A stretch of DNA of 64,000 bases from Iodidimonas sp. SYSU 1G8 (lineage in GTDB: Bacteria; Pseudomonadota; Alphaproteobacteria; SMXS01). The stretch's first letter is position 1, and each line of letters starts with the position of its first letter. The notes under the pieces are model-generated. The model was given only the letters and a program-made list of their open reading frames with translations. It was not told the DNA's origin and made no database searches. The stretch is from contig NZ_JBBYXJ010000002.1 in NCBI RefSeq assembly GCF_039655775.1, positions 558,001-622,000 on the forward strand. Reading direction: 5' to 3'. The position numbers and the translations under genes are program-made. Positions 34,155-43,797 of the stretch are shown here, one piece after another.

Positions 34155-35498
34155 TCATCCGCCGCTCCGTTCGTCGATCACCGGAAATTTCATCGTGCAG
34201 CAGACGCCCTCGGGCGGATAGTCGAAAGACGCGCGACCGCCCAGGGCCATGATGTTGTGGCTGACGAGGCGCGTGCCGAAACCGGTCTTGGCCGGCGCCT
34301 CGACGGCCGGGCCGCCGGACTCGCACCATTCCATCGTGACCTGCAGTTCGCCATCGTCGTCGGTCATCGCGTGCCAGCGCACGATCACCCGGCCCTTGCC
34401 GTCGGAAAGCGCGCCATGGCGGGCGGCGTTGCTGACCAGTTCATGCAGGGTCATGGCCATGGTCAGGGTGGCGCGCGGACCCAGTTCGACCTCTTCTCCC
34501 TGGATATCCAGGCGCCCGGCGCCATAGGCGTTCAGCGCGTCGGACAGCACCGTCTTCAGCGGCGTCTCCTGCCACTGGCTACGCACGAGGAGATCATGCG
34601 CCCGGCTCAGCGCGAGCAGCCGCGCGCCGAAGGATTCCCGGAACGACTCGATGGAATCCGTGTAGCGCATCGTCTGCATGGCGATGGCATAGACCGTCGC
34701 CAGCGCGTTCTTTACGCGGTGATTGAGCTCGCGGGCGAACAGGGTGTGCCGCTCCTCCGCTTCCTTGCGGTGCGTGATGTCCAACAACATGTTCACCGCG
34801 CCGACGAATTCGCCCGCCGCGTCGTAGAGCGGCGTGGGGTAGGGCAAGATCGGAATACGCGTGCCGTCCGGGCGCTCCATCAGGACCTCGGTATTCCGGA
34901 TCGGCTGACGTTCGGCGATGGTGCGGGTCATGGCGCACTCGGTCAGCGGCATGGGGCTGCCATCGGGATAGAGCAGCGACCAGGGCGCCGCGCGCACGCT
35001 GGTGCCGATGGCGGGCGCGACGCCCCAAAGGTCGGCGGCGGCCTTGTTGTAGAAATTGATGTGCCCGTCGGCATCCGCCGTGTAGACGGCGGTCGGCAGT
35101 GCATCCAGCGTATCGCGCAGCCTGCCGCCGACGTCGTTCCAGGTGTCCGGGCAGCGCTGGAAGGTGATGACCGTGTCCGTGCCCGGCGATGGTTCGGCAT
35201 TCACCAGAAGACGCATGTGCACGCCGGCCTCTCCGGCGACCACGATACTGGCTGACGTGACGGGACGGCCGGCGCGCAGCGCTTCTCCGATGACCGCGGC
35301 GGCGGGCTCATCCTGCCACATGGTCTCCCAGGTCTCTCCCGCGCGCGGCGCGCGGCCCCAGAGGGCGGCGGCCTTGGCATTGTAATGCAGCACGGAACCA
35401 TGCCTGTCGCAGACGCACGCGGCCATGGGCAGCAGGCCGAGCCAGTGCCCGGCGCCCGATCGGTCGCTCAGTTCGCCTGATCCAACGGCACTCATCGC
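34155..35498 (-). CDS. HWE-family PAS sensor histidine kinase, likely PhyR kinase
   Basis: The protein (447 residues from this start) is soluble and has two PAS-like domains (about 15-115 and 125-245, the second with TAVYTADADGHINFYN). The kinase region follows: phospho-acceptor H259 in ELNHRVKNALATVYAI, and ATPase blocks LVSNAARHGAL and TGFGTRLV. This is the HWE/HisKA_2 type, the class of kinases known to phosphorylate PhyR. AAAGGA precedes the ATG at 35498; earlier in-frame ATGs lack a site. Its position beside nepR-phyR makes it the best candidate for the PhyR kinase here. Confidence 0.88.
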   Translation of the reverse strand, partial: AMSAVGSGELSDRSGAGHWLGLLPMAACVCDRHGSVLHYNAKAAALWGRAPRAGETWETMWQDEPAAAVIGEALRAGRPVTSASIVVAGEAGVHMRLLVNAEPSPGTDTVITFQRCPDTWNDVGGRLRDTLDALPTAVYTADADGHINFYNKAAADLWGVAPAIGTSVRAAPWSLLYPDGSPMPLTECAMTRTIAERQPIRNTEVLMERPDGTRIPILPYPTPLYDAAGEFVGAVNMLLDITHRKEAEERHTLFARELNHRVKNALATVYAIAMQTMRYTDSIESFRESFGARLLALSRAHDLLVRSQWQETPLKTVLSDALNAYGAGRLDIQGEEVELGPRATLTMAMTLHELVSNAARHGALSDGKGRVIVRWHAMTDDDGELQVTMEWCESGGPAVEAPAKTGFGTRLVSHNIMALGGRASFDYPPEGVCCTMKFPVIDERSGG

Positions 35499-35880
35499 AT
35501 GTCCTTTGCCGGAAACGCCGAGCGTCTCCCCGTGTCCCAGCATGGCAAAATCGGTTCTCTTGTCCGAGAAAATTCCCATGACTCCATCTGGCCGGAACAC
35601 TGCTGGTTCCTTCGCCAAAACGCGCGCGGGGACTGCACCGCCGCGATGCGCGCAAAGTGCTCAACGGGAATCTGGAAAGGAAGTTCCTGAGCGCCGTGGC
35701 CAGCGATGGCTGTTTCACCGGGGCACGATGCTTCAGGCACGTGCCGATGACACGGCAAGACATTGAACGAAAAGAAACTATTGGTCATGTGGAACGCCCC
35801 CATCCCGTTCTGCGAACCCCATGGAACGAAAGAAGCGCTCAATGGTTCAACACGAAGCTCCCCAAAATGGGTTTCGCGTG
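35499..35880 (-). promoter_or_regulatory. Gene-free region upstream of the HWE kinase with a candidate EcfG-type site
   Basis: I see no gene in these 382 bases; the open frames here have no sensible composition. On the minus strand TGAAC (35849-35845) and CGTT (35828-35825) are separated by 16 bases, one base off the EcfG consensus. Transcription from there would give the kinase a leader of about 320 bases. Confidence 0.35.
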
Positions 35881-36255
35881 TCAGCGACCGCCTTGGCGGG
35901 CAAGCGGTTGGCCGAGCAGGCGCTCCATCAATGCTTCCAGGTCGCTTTCACCGAACGGCTTGGGAAGGCGTGGATGTTCGGCGAACTCCTTCAGCCCATC
36001 CTTGCCGTATCCGGTAAAGAATGCGAATGGAATGCCGCGCGCGCCTAACGTCCGGGCCACCTCAAAGGTCTCTTGTCCATGAAGCTTGAGGTCCAGAATG
36101 ACGCAGTCGAACGCGCCATGTCGCGCCGCTTCCATGGCGCCGGGCAATCTGCCCTCCACGGTGACGCTGTCCGCCCCCAGATCCAGAAGCATTTCTTCGA
36201 GAAGCATGGCAATCGCAGGGTCGTCTTCGACCAGGAGAATGCTGGAAGCCGGCAT
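35881..36255 (-). CDS. Single-domain response regulator
   Basis: The 124-residue protein is a receiver domain with no output domain: ILLVEDDPAIAM with the acidic pocket, phospho-Asp in CVILDLKLHGQ, Thr in FAFFTGYG and Lys in RLPKPFGE. Such stand-alone receivers act as phosphate sinks or tune kinases in general stress circuits. It lies between the HWE kinase and the giant hybrid kinase on the same strand. Which kinase it pairs with is unknown. Confidence 0.9.
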   Translation of the reverse strand: MPASSILLVEDDPAIAMLLEEMLLDLGADSVTVEGRLPGAMEAARHGAFDCVILDLKLHGQETFEVARTLGARGIPFAFFTGYGKDGLKEFAEHPRLPKPFGESDLEALMERLLGQPLARQGGR

Positions 36256-36455
36256 GTCTATCCCCCAACTGTTCCGTTGCTCGGATGATGTCTGCCCTCG
36301 AACCCGTACGTTCGGGGGATATGCCTCGCTCGCACCGTTGATCGGTGGCTTATACGAAATCTATCCAGGCCCGGCATCATCTTATCGGCGCGGGTTCCCC
36401 CGGCCAAGCCACTAAACTCACGAGCCTGTGATCTGTTCCACGTAAAATGTCGCGG

Positions 36456-36479
36456 AACGGAAGTTTTTTCAGACGTTCC
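36456..36479 (-). promoter_or_regulatory. Candidate EcfG-type promoter upstream of the single-domain regulator
   Basis: On the minus strand perfect GGAAC (36479-36475) and CGTT (36459-36456) elements are 15 bases apart, one base shorter than usual. The site is symmetrical, so the same pair reads on the plus strand, where it would fire into the 3' end of the big kinase. The short spacing lowers confidence. Confidence 0.3.
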
Positions 36480-36482
36480 TGC

Positions 36483-39400
36483 TCAGTCCGCCGCCGCGTC
36501 CCGGCCCGCGAGCACCTGCCGCAGCTTGCGGGCCAGCGTCTCGCGCGTATAGGGCTTGCTCAGCAGGTTCGTGCCGGTATCGAGCTGGCCGCCATGAACG
36601 ATGGCGTTTTCCGTATAGCCGGACGTGAACAGCACGATCAGTTCGGGCAGACGCTCTTTCGCCTTGCGGGCGAGTTCGGGACTGCGAAGCGGGCCGGGCA
36701 TTACCACGTCGGTAAACAACAGGTCGATGGGTACCCCGCTTTCGACGATGGCGAGTGCGCTCTGCGCGTCTCTCGCCGTCAAAATCCTGTAGCCCAGGTC
36801 GGACAGGATCTCGACCACCGTGTTGCGCACGCCTTCGTCGTCCTCGACGACGAGGACGGTCTCGCTGCCGCCGCGAACCGGCCCCGTGTCGACCGGCGCC
36901 GGCATATCCTCCTGCTGGGTCGAACGCGGCAGGTAGATGCGCACCGTCGTGCCTTGGCCGACTTCGCTGTAGATCTTGGCATGACCGCCCGACTGCTTGA
37001 CGAAACCATAGACCATGCTGAGGCCCAGACCCGTCCCCTGGCCTTCGGGCTTCGTGGTGAAGAAGGGCTCGAACACCTGATCTAGGATTTCGGGCGGGAT
37101 GCCGGAGCCGGTGTCGGTGACGGCGAGCATGACGTACTGGCCCGGCGGGATGTCCGAGTGGCGGGCGGCGTAGGCGTCATCCAGATAGGCGTTGCCGGCC
37201 TCGATAGTCAGCCGGCCGCGGCCGCCCATGGCGTCACGGGCGTTGATGGCCAGGTTGAGCAGGGCGTTCTCCACCTGGGCGGGATCGACGAACGTGTTCC
37301 ACAGTCCGCCGCCGATGACGGTCTCCAGCTCGATCTCCTCGCCGATGGCGCGGCGCAGCAGGTCATCGAGGCTGCGCACGAACCTCCCAAGATTGACCAC
37401 GCGCGGATCGAGCGGCTGGCGGCGGCCAAAGGCCAGTAGCTGCGACGCCAGTTTCGAGCCTCGGAACACGCCGCCAAGGGCGTTGCGCAGCCGCCGCTCG
37501 GCCCGCTCGTTGCCGACGACATCCTTGGACAGAAGCTGCAGATTGCCGGCGATCACCTGAAGCAGGTTGTTGAAATCATGGGCGACACCGCCGGTCAGCT
37601 TGCCCACGGCCTCCATCTTCTGGGCCTGCCGCAGCTGTTCCTCGGCCTGGCGCAGCGCTTGGGCGGCCTCTTTCTCGGCCGTGACGTCGCGGCCGATGGC
37701 GTGAACCTTCCCGCCTTCCGAAACCGCGTCCCAGGCGATCCAGCGGAAGCCGCCATCACGATGGCGGTAGCGGTTCTCGAAGCGATGGGTCTCCTGTTCC
37801 ACCCGCTGCCGCCGCGCCTGTTCGGCGGTCATCTCGCGGTCTTCGGGGTGGATGAAATCCTGCGCTGGACGGCCGATCAGCTCATGTTCGCGCCACCCGA
37901 GCGCCGTTTCCCACGCCGGGTTCACGCTCAGGATATCGCGTTGTTCGTCCAGCACCAGCATGAGATCGCTGGTATTGCGCCAGATCCGGTCCCTGTCGGC
38001 GGTGGCTTCCTCGGCCCGCTCGCGCAGGCCCGCGTTCAGCTCGCGCAAGGTTTCCGCGTGCCGCCGCCGCAGGCGCGACAGCTTGAGCAGCGAATTGACC
38101 CGGGCGATGACCTCGCGCGCCGAAAACGGCTTCACCAGATAATCGTCGGCGCCGGCCTGCAGCCCCTCCACGCCCGCTTCCTCGCCGGCGCGCGCCGACA
38201 GCAGCACCACGGGCGTATCGCGCAGATCGGCGTCTTCGCGGATACGCCGGAGCAGCTCATAGCCGTCCATCCGCGGCATCATGATGTCGGTCAGGATCAG
38301 ATCCGGTCGCGCCGTGCGCGCCGCGTCCAGTGCCTCCTGCCCGTCGGCGGCGACGATCAGCTGATGCGCCGGCGAAAGAAGGCGCGCCACGTAACGGCGC
38401 ATGTCGGCATTGTCGTCCGCGAGCAGGATGAGGCTGCGGTCTTCATTCTGGGTCCCCGGCGAGGCGGGCACCGTTTCGGCGTCCTCATCATCGCCTGGAT
38501 CGACCCAGCGCAGCGCCTCGTCGGCATAGATGCCGGTCAGCGCGCCGGGAAGCGCCTCGTCGGCCGTTTCCCTGACCTGCGCCTGGGGCAGGTGGCTGGT
38601 GCCCGACGGGATCATGATGCGAAAGCACGTGCCCTCGCCCTCGCGGCTGGAGACCTCGATGGCGCCGCCATGCAGCTTGACCAGTTCATGCACGGTCGCG
38701 AGGCCGATGCCGCTGCCTTCGTGGCTGCGTCCCCGTGCGCCGTCGACGCGGTGAAAACGCTCGAACAGCCGTGGCAGCTCGGCGTCGGGAATGCCGGTTC
38801 CGGTATCGGTGACGCTGAAATCGATTACCCCGTCATGGGCGCTCAGCGAAACATGGATCCCGCCCTCGAAGGTGAACTTGAAGGCATTCGACAGCAGGTT
38901 GAGCACGATGCGCTCCCACATGCCGCGATCAACATGGACCGGACCTGGAAGGGGCGCGCAATCGATCCGCAGCGAGAGTCCGGCCTTCTCGCAGGCCGAA
39001 CGGAAGTTGCTGGCGAGATCGTGGGTGAACGCCGCCAGATCCGTCGGCTGGAACTGGGCGTTGGCACGGCCCGCCTCCATGCGCGAGAAATCCAGTAGCG
39101 TGTTCACAAGGGTCAACAGCCGCAATGCGTTCCGGTGGGCCATGTCGACCCGGCCTCGCGCGCCGTCGTCCAGCGGCGTTCCGTGAAGCAATTCCTCCAG
39201 CGGACCGAGCAACAACGTCAGGGGCGTGCGGAACTCGTGGCTGACATTGGAAAAGAAGGCGGTCTTGGCGCGGTCAAGCGCGGCCAGTGCCTCGGCCCGG
39301 CGTCGGGCCTCGTCCATGGCGCGCGCATTGGCGAGACTGGTCGCGATCTGGCCCACCAGCAGATCGACGAAGGCGAGATAGTCGCCGTCAACCTCGTGAT

Positions 39401-40340
39401 ACGGATTGACCCCGAAGACCATGACCCCGGCGGGCATCGCGTGGCCTGAACGGGGTATCGGGACCGCCACCGCCTGTGACGGCGGGCGGTCCCACGGTCC
39501 AGAGGGGACGGGCCCGGAGAAACGGGTCTCCAGACTGTCGATCAGTACGGAGGGACTACCCTCGATGATCGCCCGGAGCGGCCAGGATATGTAGGGCGCG
39601 GCAATGGGCTCGCCGCCCGTCGAGAACGCAAGTCTGGCCGACGTCTCGGTTTCGCCGTCGAACAGGTAGATATGGACGAAGGGAAGATCCCGTTGTGCCC
39701 GCAGCACATCCAGCGCGTCCAGCCGGTCGATCTCCAGAGGCGACACGCCGATGGCGGCCGCGAGATCGCGCAACAGCGCAAGGCGGCGCTCGCCGATGAC
39801 TCGAACCGTATCTTCCGTGACCACGCACAGCATGCCCGCGATGACGCCGGTGTCATCCGTCAGGGGGCTGTAAGAGAACGTGTGGTACGTTTCTTCGGCG
39901 AACCCGCTGCGTTCGAGAAACAGAAGCAGGTGTTCGTCATAGGTGGCGACGCCCTGCTTCAGAACGGAATCCACCCGTGGGCCGATATCGGCCCAGATTT
40001 CCGCCCAGACCTGCGCCGCGGGCTTGCCCAACGCAGTGCCTTCCTTGACGCCCAGCGTGGGCGCGTAGGCGTCATTATGCAGAAAAATCAGATCCTCGCC
40101 CCAGCCCATCCACATGGCATAGCGGGAGGTCAGCATCATGCTGACAACGGTCTTCAGGCTCTGCGGCCACTGATCCGGTGTTCCGAGACAAGACGTGGCC
40201 CAATCATAGGCACGCATGCGCGCGGCCATATCGCCCCCGCGCGCGAATAGTTCCGAGCCTGCATTGATCGCGGGCACGGCTAACGTCCCATCGGCGCCAG
40301 CTGGGAAACGTGTCGTGTCATGTGTTGGTCCCACCCTCAT
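36483..40340 (-). CDS. Giant hybrid sensor kinase with two kinase cores and two receivers
   Basis: The 1285-residue protein has no membrane span. In order: a PAS-like sensor (about 45-175), a GAF-like domain (190-345), HisKA with H368 in [13 protein letters not shown] and its ATPase ([26 protein letters not shown]), a receiver (640-755, D685 in [13 protein letters not shown]), a PAS domain (785-895), a second and different HisKA with H921 in [14 protein letters not shown] and its ATPase, and a last receiver (about 1165-1275, [10 protein letters not shown]). Two complete kinase-receiver modules in one chain could pass phosphate internally. It is downstream of ecfG on the same strand, 75 bases away. 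Confidence 0.92.
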   Translation of the reverse strand: MRVGPTHDTTRFPAGADGTLAVPAINAGSELFARGGDMAARMRAYDWATSCLGTPDQWPQSLKTVVSMMLTSRYAMWMGWGEDLIFLHNDAYAPTLGVKEGTALGKPAAQVWAEIWADIGPRVDSVLKQGVATYDEHLLLFLERSGFAEETYHTFSYSPLTDDTGVIAGMLCVVTEDTVRVIGERRLALLRDLAAAIGVSPLEIDRLDALDVLRAQRDLPFVHIYLFDGETETSARLAFSTGGEPIAAPYISWPLRAIIEGSPSVLIDSLETRFSGPVPSGPWDRPPSQAVAVPIPRSGHAMPAGVMVFGVNPYHEVDGDYLAFVDLLVGQIATSLANARAMDEARRRAEALAALDRAKTAFFSNVSHEFRTPLTLLLGPLEELLHGTPLDDGARGRVDMAHRNALRLLTLVNTLLDFSRMEAGRANAQFQPTDLAAFTHDLASNFRSACEKAGLSLRIDCAPLPGPVHVDRGMWERIVLNLLSNAFKFTFEGGIHVSLSAHDGVIDFSVTDTGTGIPDAELPRLFERFHRVDGARGRSHEGSGIGLATVHELVKLHGGAIEVSSREGEGTCFRIMIPSGTSHLPQAQVRETADEALPGALTGIYADEALRWVDPGDDEDAETVPASPGTQNEDRSLILLADDNADMRRYVARLLSPAHQLIVAADGQEALDAARTARPDLILTDIMMPRMDGYELLRRIREDADLRDTPVVLLSARAGEEAGVEGLQAGADDYLVKPFSAREVIARVNSLLKLSRLRRRHAETLRELNAGLRERAEEATADRDRIWRNTSDLMLVLDEQRDILSVNPAWETALGWREHELIGRPAQDFIHPEDREMTAEQARRQRVEQETHRFENRYRHRDGGFRWIAWDAVSEGGKVHAIGRDVTAEKEAAQALRQAEEQLRQAQKMEAVGKLTGGVAHDFNNLLQVIAGNLQLLSKDVVGNERAERRLRNALGGVFRGSKLASQLLAFGRRQPLDPRVVNLGRFVRSLDDLLRRAIGEEIELETVIGGGLWNTFVDPAQVENALLNLAINARDAMGGRGRLTIEAGNAYLDDAYAARHSDIPPGQYVMLAVTDTGSGIPPEILDQVFEPFFTTKPEGQGTGLGLSMVYGFVKQSGGHAKIYSEVGQGTTVRIYLPRSTQQEDMPAPVDTGPVRGGSETVLVVEDDEGVRNTVVEILSDLGYRILTARDAQSALAIVESGVPIDLLFTDVVMPGPLRSPELARKAKERLPELIVLFTSGYTENAIVHGGQLDTGTNLLSKPYTRETLARKLRQVLAGRDAAAD

Positions 40341-40385
40341 TCATGCCGGCGGCATGTCGACTTATTCTGGGTCTCTTGGCTGCTC

Positions 40386-40411
40386 AACCGCGTCCCTGTG
40401 ATGGAAGTTCC
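40386..40411 (-). promoter_or_regulatory. Candidate EcfG-type promoter for the giant hybrid kinase
   Basis: On the minus strand a perfect GGAAC (40411-40407) is followed after 17 bases by GGTT (40389-40386), one base off CGTT. The transcript would start about 40 bases before the kinase start. It lies in the short gap after the ecfG stop. Confidence 0.4.
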
Positions 40412-40415
40412 CGGC

Positions 40416-40958
40416 CTATTTATCCGGGATGCCGTTCATCAGCCGCTCCACTTCGGCGCGGGCGCGCGCCACGCGGCTTCGGATGGTGCCGATGGGACAG
40501 CCGCAGATCTCGGCCGCTTCCTGATAGGATAGCCCGCTGGCGCCCACCAGAACCAGCGCCTCGCGCCACGGCTCCGGCAGCTTCATCAGCGCTTTCTGCA
40601 AATCGTTGATCATCAGCCCCTGATCCTGCGACGCCGGCGCGGTTATCATGTCGTCGGTCAGTTCCTTGCCTGATTCCATCTGGGACGCAAGACGCCGGCG
40701 ATCGGACAGGAAAGCGTTGCGGAGAATGACGAAGGTCCAGGCCCGGAAGCTTGTTCCCGCGCGGAACCGGGTCCGTGCCGACCAGGCTTTCATCAGCGTG
40801 TCCTGGACCAGATCGTCCGCCCGGTCGCGCGAGCCGCTCAGGCTGCGGCCGAAAGCGCGCAGCGACGGCACCACCTCCTGCAACTCGAGCGCGAACTGCT
40901 CGTCGGTCAGGGTTTCGAAGGTTTCGGGTTCTTGTTGTGTCAAATCCTTGGCATTCAA
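40416..40958 (-). CDS. ecfG: ECF sigma factor, EcfG family (general stress response)
   Basis: The protein (180 residues from this start) has sigma-2 (LRAFGRSLSGSRDRADDLVQ, then AWSARTRFRAGTSFRAW) and sigma-4 (LPEPWREALVLVGASGLSYQ, then GTIRSRVARARAEVERL) regions of the EcfG/ECF15 group. It directs RNA polymerase to general stress promoters and is held by NepR. The ATG at 40988 lacks a ribosome-binding site and lies at or before the start point expected from the candidate promoter; the TTG at 40958 follows GGAG, so I prefer it, with moderate certainty. It is placed among kinases rather than next to nepR. Confidence 0.9.
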   Translation of the reverse strand: MNAKDLTQQEPETFETLTDEQFALELQEVVPSLRAFGRSLSGSRDRADDLVQDTLMKAWSARTRFRAGTSFRAWTFVILRNAFLSDRRRLASQMESGKELTDDMITAPASQDQGLMINDLQKALMKLPEPWREALVLVGASGLSYQEAAEICGCPIGTIRSRVARARAEVERLMNGIPDK

Positions 40959-40992
40959 AATGCGCAGTTCTCCGCCGGTGCAGATCATGAAG

Positions 40993-41017
40993 AACGGACG
41001 AGAGCAGGAAAGGTTCG
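40993..41017 (-). promoter_or_regulatory. Candidate EcfG-type promoter for ecfG itself
   Basis: On the minus strand CGAAC (41017-41013) and CGTT (40996-40993) are separated by 16 bases, one base off consensus. The start point would fall near 40985, inside the longer reading frame, which supports the downstream TTG start of ecfG. It suggests positive autoregulation. Confidence 0.4.
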
Positions 41018-41034
41018 CGGACCATCCGCCCGGA

Positions 41035-42888
41035 TCATGCGGTTTCCACTGATCGAATGACCTCGTGGATCTTGATCGCCAGTTGTTCGAGCGTAAACGG
41101 CTTCCCGATGAGATGCACCCCCGGATCGACGATGCCGTTGTGAACGACCGCGTTTCTCGTGTAGCCGGTGGTGAACAGAACCTTCAGTCCCGGCCGTCGC
41201 TGGCGCGCCATGTCGGCGAGTTGGCGGCCGTTGATCTCGGGCATGACGATATCGGTGAACAGCAGGACGATGCCCGGATTGCCGTCCAGCAGCGTCAGGC
41301 CGCGCGCCGCGCTATCGGCGTGGATGACGGTGTAGCCAAGGTCGCGCAGGGCATCCACGCTCATGCGGCGGACCCGCTCGTCATCCTCGACGACCAGAAT
41401 AATCTGGTCCGGATGGCCTTGCGGCACCTCGTGTGGCAGAACCTTGTCGCCGCGTCCCGCGTCGCGGACGCCATAGTGACGGGGCAGGTAGATCTTCACG
41501 GTTGTCCCCGCGCCCGCCTCTGAATAAATCTTCACGTGGCCGCCGGACTGATAGACGAAGCCGTGGACCTGGGAGAGGCCGAGGCCGGTTCCCTTGCCGG
41601 CTTCCTTGGTGGTGAAGAACGGATCGAAGGCGCGCGCGATGACCTCTTCGGGCATGCCCGTGCCGGTATCGGTGATGGCCAGCATCACGTACTGGCCGGC
41701 GGGCACGCCCACATGGCCCGCCGCGTACAGGTCGTCCAGATGGGCATTGGCGGTCTCGATGGTCAGCTTGCCGCCCTGCGGCATGGCGTCGCGGGCGTTC
41801 ACCGCCAGATTGAGGATCGCGCTCTCCAGCTGGCCGGGATCGGCATGCAGGGTCCACAGTCCGCCGGCCAGCACCGTTTCGATCCGGATCGCCTCGCCCA
41901 GGGTGCGCGACAGCATTTCCGAAAGACTGGACACGAGGCGGTTGATCTCCAGCGGCTCGGGCGACAGCGCCTGTTTCCGGGCGAAGGCCAGCAGCCGATG
42001 GGTGAGCGTCGTCGCCCGCTCCGCGCCTTCCAGCGCTTGCACCGCGTAGCGTTCCACGTCGGTTTCGCCGCGCGCCAGACGCCGTCTGAGCAGGTTGAGG
42101 TTGCCGATCACGACCGCGAGCATGTTGTTGAAATCATGGGCGAGGCCGCCTGTGAGCTGGCCCATGGCCTCCAGTTTCTGCGAATGGCGAAGTTGCTCTT
42201 CCACGCTGGCACGCGTCCTGATCTCGTCGGTGAGGCGGCTGTTGGCCGTGGCGAGCGCGTTGCGCGCCTGCACCAGGCCGCGATTGCGCCGATAGGCGTC
42301 ATAGATGGAATAGGCCGCCAGGAGGCAGACGGCGACGACGGCGGTCAGGACCGCCAGTTGCATCCGCAAAACCGCCTGGCGGTGACGTTCCTTGAGCGCG
42401 TCCAGCGCCGCCGCTTCGGCGTCCTTGAGCCGGGCGATGATGACCCGAACCTCGTCCATCAGCCGTTTGCCCTCGCCGGCGCGGATCAGCGAGGTGGACT
42501 CGGCGATGTTGCCGGACCGGTGCAGGGCGATCACGGTGTTCATGGCGGCCATCCGCCGGTCGGTGACATCGGCCAGTTGATCGAGAGAGCCGCGATAGCC
42601 CGGCCGGTCCTCCGCCAGCGCGTACAGCGCCCGGAAATGGTCGTCGATCAGGGGCGCGGCCCGTTTGTAGGGGACAAGATAGGATTCGTCGTCGGTCAAC
42701 AGATAGCCGCGCTGGCCGGTCTCGGCATCCTGCAGCGAGGACAGCAGTCGCCACAAGCCGTTCTCCAGTTCGAGCGAGACGCGCACCCGCTCGGTCATGC
42801 GCTCCTGTGTGGCGACCAGCGCTCCGGTGGTCACGACGATGGCGACGAGCAACATGAAGCCCGCGATCAGCGGCAGGATGCTTCTCAT
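41035..42888 (-). CDS. CHASE3-domain membrane hybrid sensor histidine kinase
   Basis: The 617-residue protein has an N-terminal membrane helix (about 5-27), a periplasmic CHASE3 sensor (about 40-175; [20 protein letters not shown] is the hallmark) and a second helix (about 178-197). The cytoplasmic part has HisKA (phospho-His in [15 protein letters not shown]), ATPase blocks [11 protein letters not shown] and GKGTGLGLS, and a C-terminal receiver (VVEDDERVR, phospho-Asp in [13 protein letters not shown], Lys in LIGKPF). The signal sensed is unknown. It is 46 bases upstream of the ecfG start codon region, on the same strand. Confidence 0.92.
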   Translation of the reverse strand: MRSILPLIAGFMLLVAIVVTTGALVATQERMTERVRVSLELENGLWRLLSSLQDAETGQRGYLLTDDESYLVPYKRAAPLIDDHFRALYALAEDRPGYRGSLDQLADVTDRRMAAMNTVIALHRSGNIAESTSLIRAGEGKRLMDEVRVIIARLKDAEAAALDALKERHRQAVLRMQLAVLTAVVAVCLLAAYSIYDAYRRNRGLVQARNALATANSRLTDEIRTRASVEEQLRHSQKLEAMGQLTGGLAHDFNNMLAVVIGNLNLLRRRLARGETDVERYAVQALEGAERATTLTHRLLAFARKQALSPEPLEINRLVSSLSEMLSRTLGEAIRIETVLAGGLWTLHADPGQLESAILNLAVNARDAMPQGGKLTIETANAHLDDLYAAGHVGVPAGQYVMLAITDTGTGMPEEVIARAFDPFFTTKEAGKGTGLGLSQVHGFVYQSGGHVKIYSEAGAGTTVKIYLPRHYGVRDAGRGDKVLPHEVPQGHPDQIILVVEDDERVRRMSVDALRDLGYTVIHADSAARGLTLLDGNPGIVLLFTDIVMPEINGRQLADMARQRRPGLKVLFTTGYTRNAVVHNGIVDPGVHLIGKPFTLEQLAIKIHEVIRSVETA

Positions 42889-43074
42889 GGCGCGAGGCGG
42901 CCCGCCGGATGCCGGCGCGGACCCGGAAAATGCCGCCCCGGGCCTGTGCAGCAGATCGGCAACGCTTGAGCCCCTTTCCCGTCGAAGCGCGGACCTTTGC
43001 CCCGCCAGTGATCACGCCTGCGTGAGCTTAGACCAATTCCGCCAATGGGCCTACAGGCTCAAGCACACGCGGTA

Positions 43075-43785
43075 TCAGATCGACGCGCCGCCATCGAGCA
43101 CGACGAGGCTGCCCGTCATGAAGGGGTTGAGCATGCAGGCGATGATTTGCCGCGCCACGTCGTCCGCCGTGCCGACCCGGCCGAGCGGCAGTCCCTTGCC
43201 GATCTGCTCGAGCCGCGCGGTCCGCTGTTCGGGCGGCATGCCGTCCCACAGCGGCGTGTCGGCCGGCCCGGGGATCACGGTGTTGACGCGGACCGGCGCC
43301 ATCTCGAGAGCCAGTCCGCGCGACAGGGCGTTGACGGCCGCGCCAATGGCCGAGAGGACGGCGATCCCCTTGGGCGGGCGCAGCGTCGCCGAGCCGGTGA
43401 CGAGGGTCAGCGATCCGCCCGGATTGAAGCGGGCGCCGCGCGCGATGTGCACGGCGCTCCAGAACCGGGCGTCGGCCTGTTCCTTCATGTGCTCGAGGCT
43501 GAGCGGGCCGGGCGGGGGGAGCTGGCCGGCGGTGAGCACGATGTGATCGAACGGCTCCTGTCCGGCGAAGAAGTTGTCGATGGCGCCGCCGTCACGCACG
43601 TCGAGCACCGCCGTGGCGCACTGGCCGCCGATGCGCCCGGCGGCGGCGCGTAGCTTGTCGGCCGAGCGGGATGCGAGAGTCACCCGCGCGTCCGCCGCCG
43701 CGGCATGCCGGCCCACGGCCTCGCCGAAGCCGGAGCTGCCTCCGATCACGAGGACTTTCGCGTTCTCCAGCGTCAGCGTGGCCAT
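43075..43785 (-). CDS. SDR-family protein with a degenerate active site
   Basis: The 236-residue protein has the short-chain dehydrogenase fold. The cofactor motif VIGGSSGFGEAVG is intact (TGxxxGxG variant), as are LDVRD and the C-terminal GSLVVLDGGAS. The catalytic Ser is present in LVTGSATLR (S132), but the usual Tyr-x3-Lys is missing: the equivalent stretch reads VLSAIGAAV, with Leu and Gly where Tyr and Lys belong. It may be a non-redox binding protein, or use other residues. It lies 12 bases downstream of a cytochrome P450 on the same strand, so the two are probably co-expressed. Confidence 0.83.
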   Translation of the reverse strand: MATLTLENAKVLVIGGSSGFGEAVGRHAAAADARVTLASRSADKLRAAAGRIGGQCATAVLDVRDGGAIDNFFAGQEPFDHIVLTAGQLPPPGPLSLEHMKEQADARFWSAVHIARGARFNPGGSLTLVTGSATLRPPKGIAVLSAIGAAVNALSRGLALEMAPVRVNTVIPGPADTPLWDGMPPEQRTARLEQIGKGLPLGRVGTADDVARQIIACMLNPFMTGSLVVLDGGASI

Positions 43786-43797
43786 CGGCGATCCGTC

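Noticed and set aside
35499-35880. Several short open frames upstream of the HWE kinase
   Set aside because: None has a ribosome-binding site, a plausible composition or a recognisable motif.
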